A stretch of DNA of 8,616 nucleotides from JBBIVP01 sp037439705 [NCBI: bacterium]. Its GTDB lineage: Bacteria; JBBIVP01. The stretch covers positions 1 through 8,616 of the forward strand of contig JBBIVP010000087.1 of assembly GCA_037439705.1 (NCBI GenBank), given 5' to 3'. Made by a program: the position numbers and the translations under genes. This document shows positions 6,371-8,616 of this stretch, piece by piece. The notes below the pieces were generated by a model. That model worked only from the letters and a program-made list of their open reading frames with translations. It searched no databases and was not told the DNA's origin. Position 1 is the stretch's first letter. Each line of letters opens with the position of its first letter.

Positions 6371-8386
6371 TCAAAATATACACAATGGAATTATACCCGT
6401 TTTTTCACCAAGCACAAGTTTTGCTGTTTTGAGATCTCTCTCCCACAAACACATAGTATGAGCCTGTTTAAGATAACCGTAGGGATAAATAGTGGGATTG
6501 GAAACAGAAGAAATAAGAAGCTCTGAACGAGGATAAAAAAGATTTTGATGCCTGCGACTTATTATTTGCCATGCTTTTTCAAAAATTTTTATTGCCTCAT
6601 CCAGCCTTTCCCTGAAAGAAGGAAGGGACTGCCCTTTTTCCAGCACAGCAGTATAAAGCAATCTGATAAAGTGAGCCCGAAGATAGGTTATCTCTATCCC
6701 ATCTTTTAATTCTCTTATAAGCGGAATGTCCTCCCATTCCACACTGTTGAGTATGTTATGTAACTCCTCTTCAAAATCTTTTAAAGGTTTAAGAACCCTT
6801 TCATTAAAATCCACCCTTTCCGGCTCGTCCATGGATAGAACCTCTTGAAATGAAACCCTGCATGGTTGTGAAAAGAAAAGACGGGTGCCACATCCTAAAT
6901 ATATGTAAAAATCCTCACCTGATAAATAAGGAGCAAGTCTTCTTCCTATTAAGTATCTATATTCAACTTCCGCAACATTCTTTACTATTTCTCCGTAGTC
7001 CTCTCCATATATTTCATAAACTGGCTCCGTCCATGTAACTGGTAAAGTGTATGAGAATTTTAAAGACGAATAATCGTTAAGCCAGTATCCCCATTCCCAT
7101 CCTGATGAAAAAATAATGTGCGCATATAAATTCTTTGCCTGCGAAAAAATACCATTCAAATCAAGCCACCGCGAAATCACATATATGGGAAGATAAATCG
7201 GAACCGAATTATCAAATGCAATCCAGTAAGCAGTTTCAGGATGGTATCCAGCTTTTCTGTTGCTACGAAGGAGTTCAAAAAGAAACTCCCTGTGAAGCGA
7301 AAAATCAGAATGATTGTATGCTCCACCTGCATCATCAAACAGATTGTAGTACATTACAGTGTGAATCAGCGGTATGAGATTGCTGTTGGCATATTTAACC
7401 AGAAAATAATAAAGAATTCTTTCTCCATTGTACTCAACCCAGAGATTATCAAAGTTACCAACATGAACCGTAGTTGATACTTCTACAGGAGGAGCTATTT
7501 CCTTTATCATTTCATATACCCCGTTCAAAGCCTGAATGAAGGTGTCGGGATTTTCTCCTATAAATTCACCAAACGAGAGATTTATGTGGTCAAAAGGTAT
7601 TGAAAGAATGTTTTCCACATCTTTCCGCGTCACAGAAAGATAGGCATTTTGAAAACTGGATTGCGAGAACAGTTCAGTATTTATGCCTGTTTTTACACCG
7701 AGATAATGAGCATAATTTACTATCTCTTCTGTATAATCCTTCCACTTTTTATAGACATTATCATTTTTTTGAATATCGTTAAGAGCCACCCACTGAATGT
7801 AGTTTCCCCTCATCCGCACGAGCCATCTTATTATATCCTTTGCCTCTTTCAATCCATTTTCTGATGGAATCCAGAATGAAAAAAGAGTCTCTATAGGATG
7901 AAGGGTGTGAAGGTGAAGCCCCCTCAAAGGTATCTCTGGTTCAAACCTTTTACCGGAAATTTGTATAACACTTTTAACGAACCTGTCTTTACTTATTGAA
8001 TCCGGATGAACTGAGTAGAATGGATGAGGAAATCTGAATCCTGCCTCTTCAAGCAAATGGGTTATTCCGTATATTACCCCGAGAGGAAATCCACCTCTTA
8101 GAACTATGGCATTATCCTCCACTTCCATCTCAAAACACTCTTCACATTCAATCTCTTCAACCACAATGTTAATTCCATTTTTCAAACAATTCTTTGGTTC
8201 TGAACATACAGCAAGTTCAACATCTTCAAGACCATCTATTATCTCCTTTATAAATGTAGCATTTTCCGGAGCAACCACAAAAATTTTATCTGCCCTTCCA
8301 CAGCATAAAAATGACATTATTGACAAAATAAAAAAGTATCTCCCTTTTCCCACCATTGAAAATAAATGTCTCACTTTCCACCACAT
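6371..8386 (-). CDS. Secreted glycoside hydrolase-like protein (GH20/GH67-type fold), family unassigned
   Basis: This is a large exported protein, 671 residues from the ATG at 8386. The N-terminus has basic residues and then a hydrophobic run (about residues 17-29, FFILSIMSFLCC) that looks like a signal peptide; the cysteines do not form a standard lipobox. A small alpha/beta domain follows, ending in FPLGVIYGITHLLEEAGFRF (100-119), which is typical of the domain preceding GH20 and GH67 barrels. A barrel then begins with PLRGLHLHTLHP (153-164), continues through NYIQWVALNDIQ (195-206) and reaches HINLSFGEF (267-275). By position this is equivalent to the GH20 acid/base strand, with E274 kept but the neighbouring Asp replaced by Gly273. 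A conserved-looking SGWEWGYWLNDY occurs at 428-439. Alternative starts are TTG 8425 and ATG 8356. Substrate and activity are unknown. Confidence 0.8.
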   Translation of the reverse strand: MWWKVRHLFSMVGKGRYFFILSIMSFLCCGRADKIFVVAPENATFIKEIIDGLEDVELAVCSEPKNCLKNGINIVVEEIECEECFEMEVEDNAIVLRGGFPLGVIYGITHLLEEAGFRFPHPFYSVHPDSISKDRFVKSVIQISGKRFEPEIPLRGLHLHTLHPIETLFSFWIPSENGLKEAKDIIRWLVRMRGNYIQWVALNDIQKNDNVYKKWKDYTEEIVNYAHYLGVKTGINTELFSQSSFQNAYLSVTRKDVENILSIPFDHINLSFGEFIGENPDTFIQALNGVYEMIKEIAPPVEVSTTVHVGNFDNLWVEYNGERILYYFLVKYANSNLIPLIHTVMYYNLFDDAGGAYNHSDFSLHREFLFELLRSNRKAGYHPETAYWIAFDNSVPIYLPIYVISRWLDLNGIFSQAKNLYAHIIFSSGWEWGYWLNDYSSLKFSYTLPVTWTEPVYEIYGEDYGEIVKNVAEVEYRYLIGRRLAPYLSGEDFYIYLGCGTRLFFSQPCRVSFQEVLSMDEPERVDFNERVLKPLKDFEEELHNILNSVEWEDIPLIRELKDGIEITYLRAHFIRLLYTAVLEKGQSLPSFRERLDEAIKIFEKAWQIISRRHQNLFYPRSELLISSVSNPTIYPYGYLKQAHTMCLWERDLKTAKLVLGEKTGIIPLCIF

Positions 8387-8430
8387 CTCAAAACCAATTT
8401 TAAAATTCAAAAACCCATATATCAATCATT

Positions 8431-8460
8431 CTTTAAATTCCTGATTTGGAGATTGTGAAG
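8431..8460 (-). repeat. CRISPR-like repeat, most decayed outermost copy
   Basis: The core AGGAATTTAAA is kept, but the last base is G and most of the other half has diverged. It matches the middle copy at about 22 of 30 positions. It ends just before the possible TTG start (8425) of the secreted protein frame, so the array runs directly into that gene's upstream region. Confidence 0.5.
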
Positions 8461-8498
8461 GTATATTCTATCATTTCGTTTATCTCCCCCTTATCCCG

Positions 8499-8528
8499 GT
8501 TTAAATTCCTCATTGGCAGATTGGAACT
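8499..8528 (-). repeat. CRISPR-like repeat, partly decayed copy
   Basis: It is identical to the copy at 8565 over the last 15 bases in crRNA orientation (ATGAGGAATTTAAAC) and differs at nine of the first 15. Seven of the nine differences are transitions. A 36-base spacer-like segment (8529-8564) separates the two. Confidence 0.55.
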
Positions 8529-8564
8529 GAGATTTTGAAGGTATTCTTTAACGGACTTATTTTT

Positions 8565-8594
8565 GTTTAAATTCCTCATATGTAGGCCAAAACC
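8565..8594 (-). repeat. CRISPR-like repeat, best-preserved copy
   Basis: This 30-base unit reads on the minus strand GGTTTTGGCCTACATATGAG, followed by GAATTTAAAC. It is the copy closest to known repeat sequences and is followed on its right by 22 bases of what should be the next spacer, cut by the window edge. Confidence 0.6.
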
Positions 8595-8616
8595 TCACAA
8601 TAGCTTTACAGTTTGC

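Larger units (their letters stand above)
8431..8616 (-). CRISPR. Trailing end of a probable CRISPR array (degenerate terminal repeats; continues past the window)
   Basis: Three copies of a roughly 30-base unit start at 8431, 8499 and 8565, spaced 68 and 66 bases apart, which fits 30-base repeats with 36-38-base spacers. Read on the minus strand they end in AGGAATTTAAAC (last base G in the outermost copy). The rightmost copy matches, from memory, the widespread repeat family ending TATGAGGAATTGAAAC at about 26 of 30 positions. The 3'-terminal eight bases ATTTAAAC would be the crRNA 5' handle. This orientation puts the leader and cas genes, if any, to the right beyond the window. Repeats decay progressively leftwards, as expected at a trailer. 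With only three copies, two of them degenerate, this rests on spacing and family resemblance. Confidence 0.6.

Noticed and set aside
8401-8430. A nine-codon frame (ATG at 8430) with AGGA upstream, just before the secreted protein gene
   Set aside because: Too short to support as a leader peptide; it may simply reflect the ambiguous start of the following gene.
8106-8444. A 112-codon open frame on the plus strand over the start of the secreted protein gene
   Set aside because: Ser- and Ile-rich antisense shadow of the real gene, with no motif or ribosome-binding site.

Overview
This is an AT-rich bacterial chromosomal window. SD-led genes, a class II ribonucleotide reductase, a FecCD-type ABC importer and two tRNAs without an encoded CCA all point to Bacteria. 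AGA and ATA codons are frequent. The CRISPR-like repeat at the right end resembles a repeat family common in thermophilic Firmicutes-like and related bacteria. A moderately thermophilic, poorly sampled lineage is therefore possible, but I cannot name a phylum from sequence alone. Nothing in the window looks clearly phage-, transposon- or plasmid-derived.

Layout. Positions 1-1193 (+) hold the end of a FecCD/BtuC-type permease and its complete BtuD/FecE-type ATPase. Everything else is on the minus strand. Read in the direction of transcription, from right to left, it starts with the decayed trailing end of a probable CRISPR array (8431-8616). Next comes a large secreted protein with a GH20/GH67-like glycosidase fold (6371-8386), followed by a short stretch with a possible 40-residue membrane peptide (6227-6349). 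Then come two units that each begin with a tRNA: tRNA-Val(TAC), a MIP18/DUF59 Fe-S maturation protein and pabB (6176 down to 4628); and tRNA-Glu(CTC), a P1-family (DmpA/NylC-like) peptidase, a HEAT-repeat protein and nrdJ (4560 down to 1190). Each tRNA has a sigma70-like promoter whose -10 box ends exactly 10 bases before the tRNA.

How the genes may work together. nrdJ makes deoxynucleotides using adenosylcobalamin. It converges tail-to-tail, with overlapping stop codons, on an importer whose family includes vitamin B12 transporters, so a cobalamin theme is plausible but unproven. pabB feeds folate synthesis and the DUF59 protein feeds Fe-S cluster assembly. The P1/HEAT/nrdJ genes are tightly packed (8-base overlap, then a 6-base gap) and are probably co-transcribed behind tRNA-Glu.

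I found no cas genes and no convincing new defence or mobile system. The most interesting items are the degenerate CRISPR terminus with duplicated spacer sequence, the tRNA-headed operons, the unassigned glycosidase-like protein, and the small ORF candidate between the last two.
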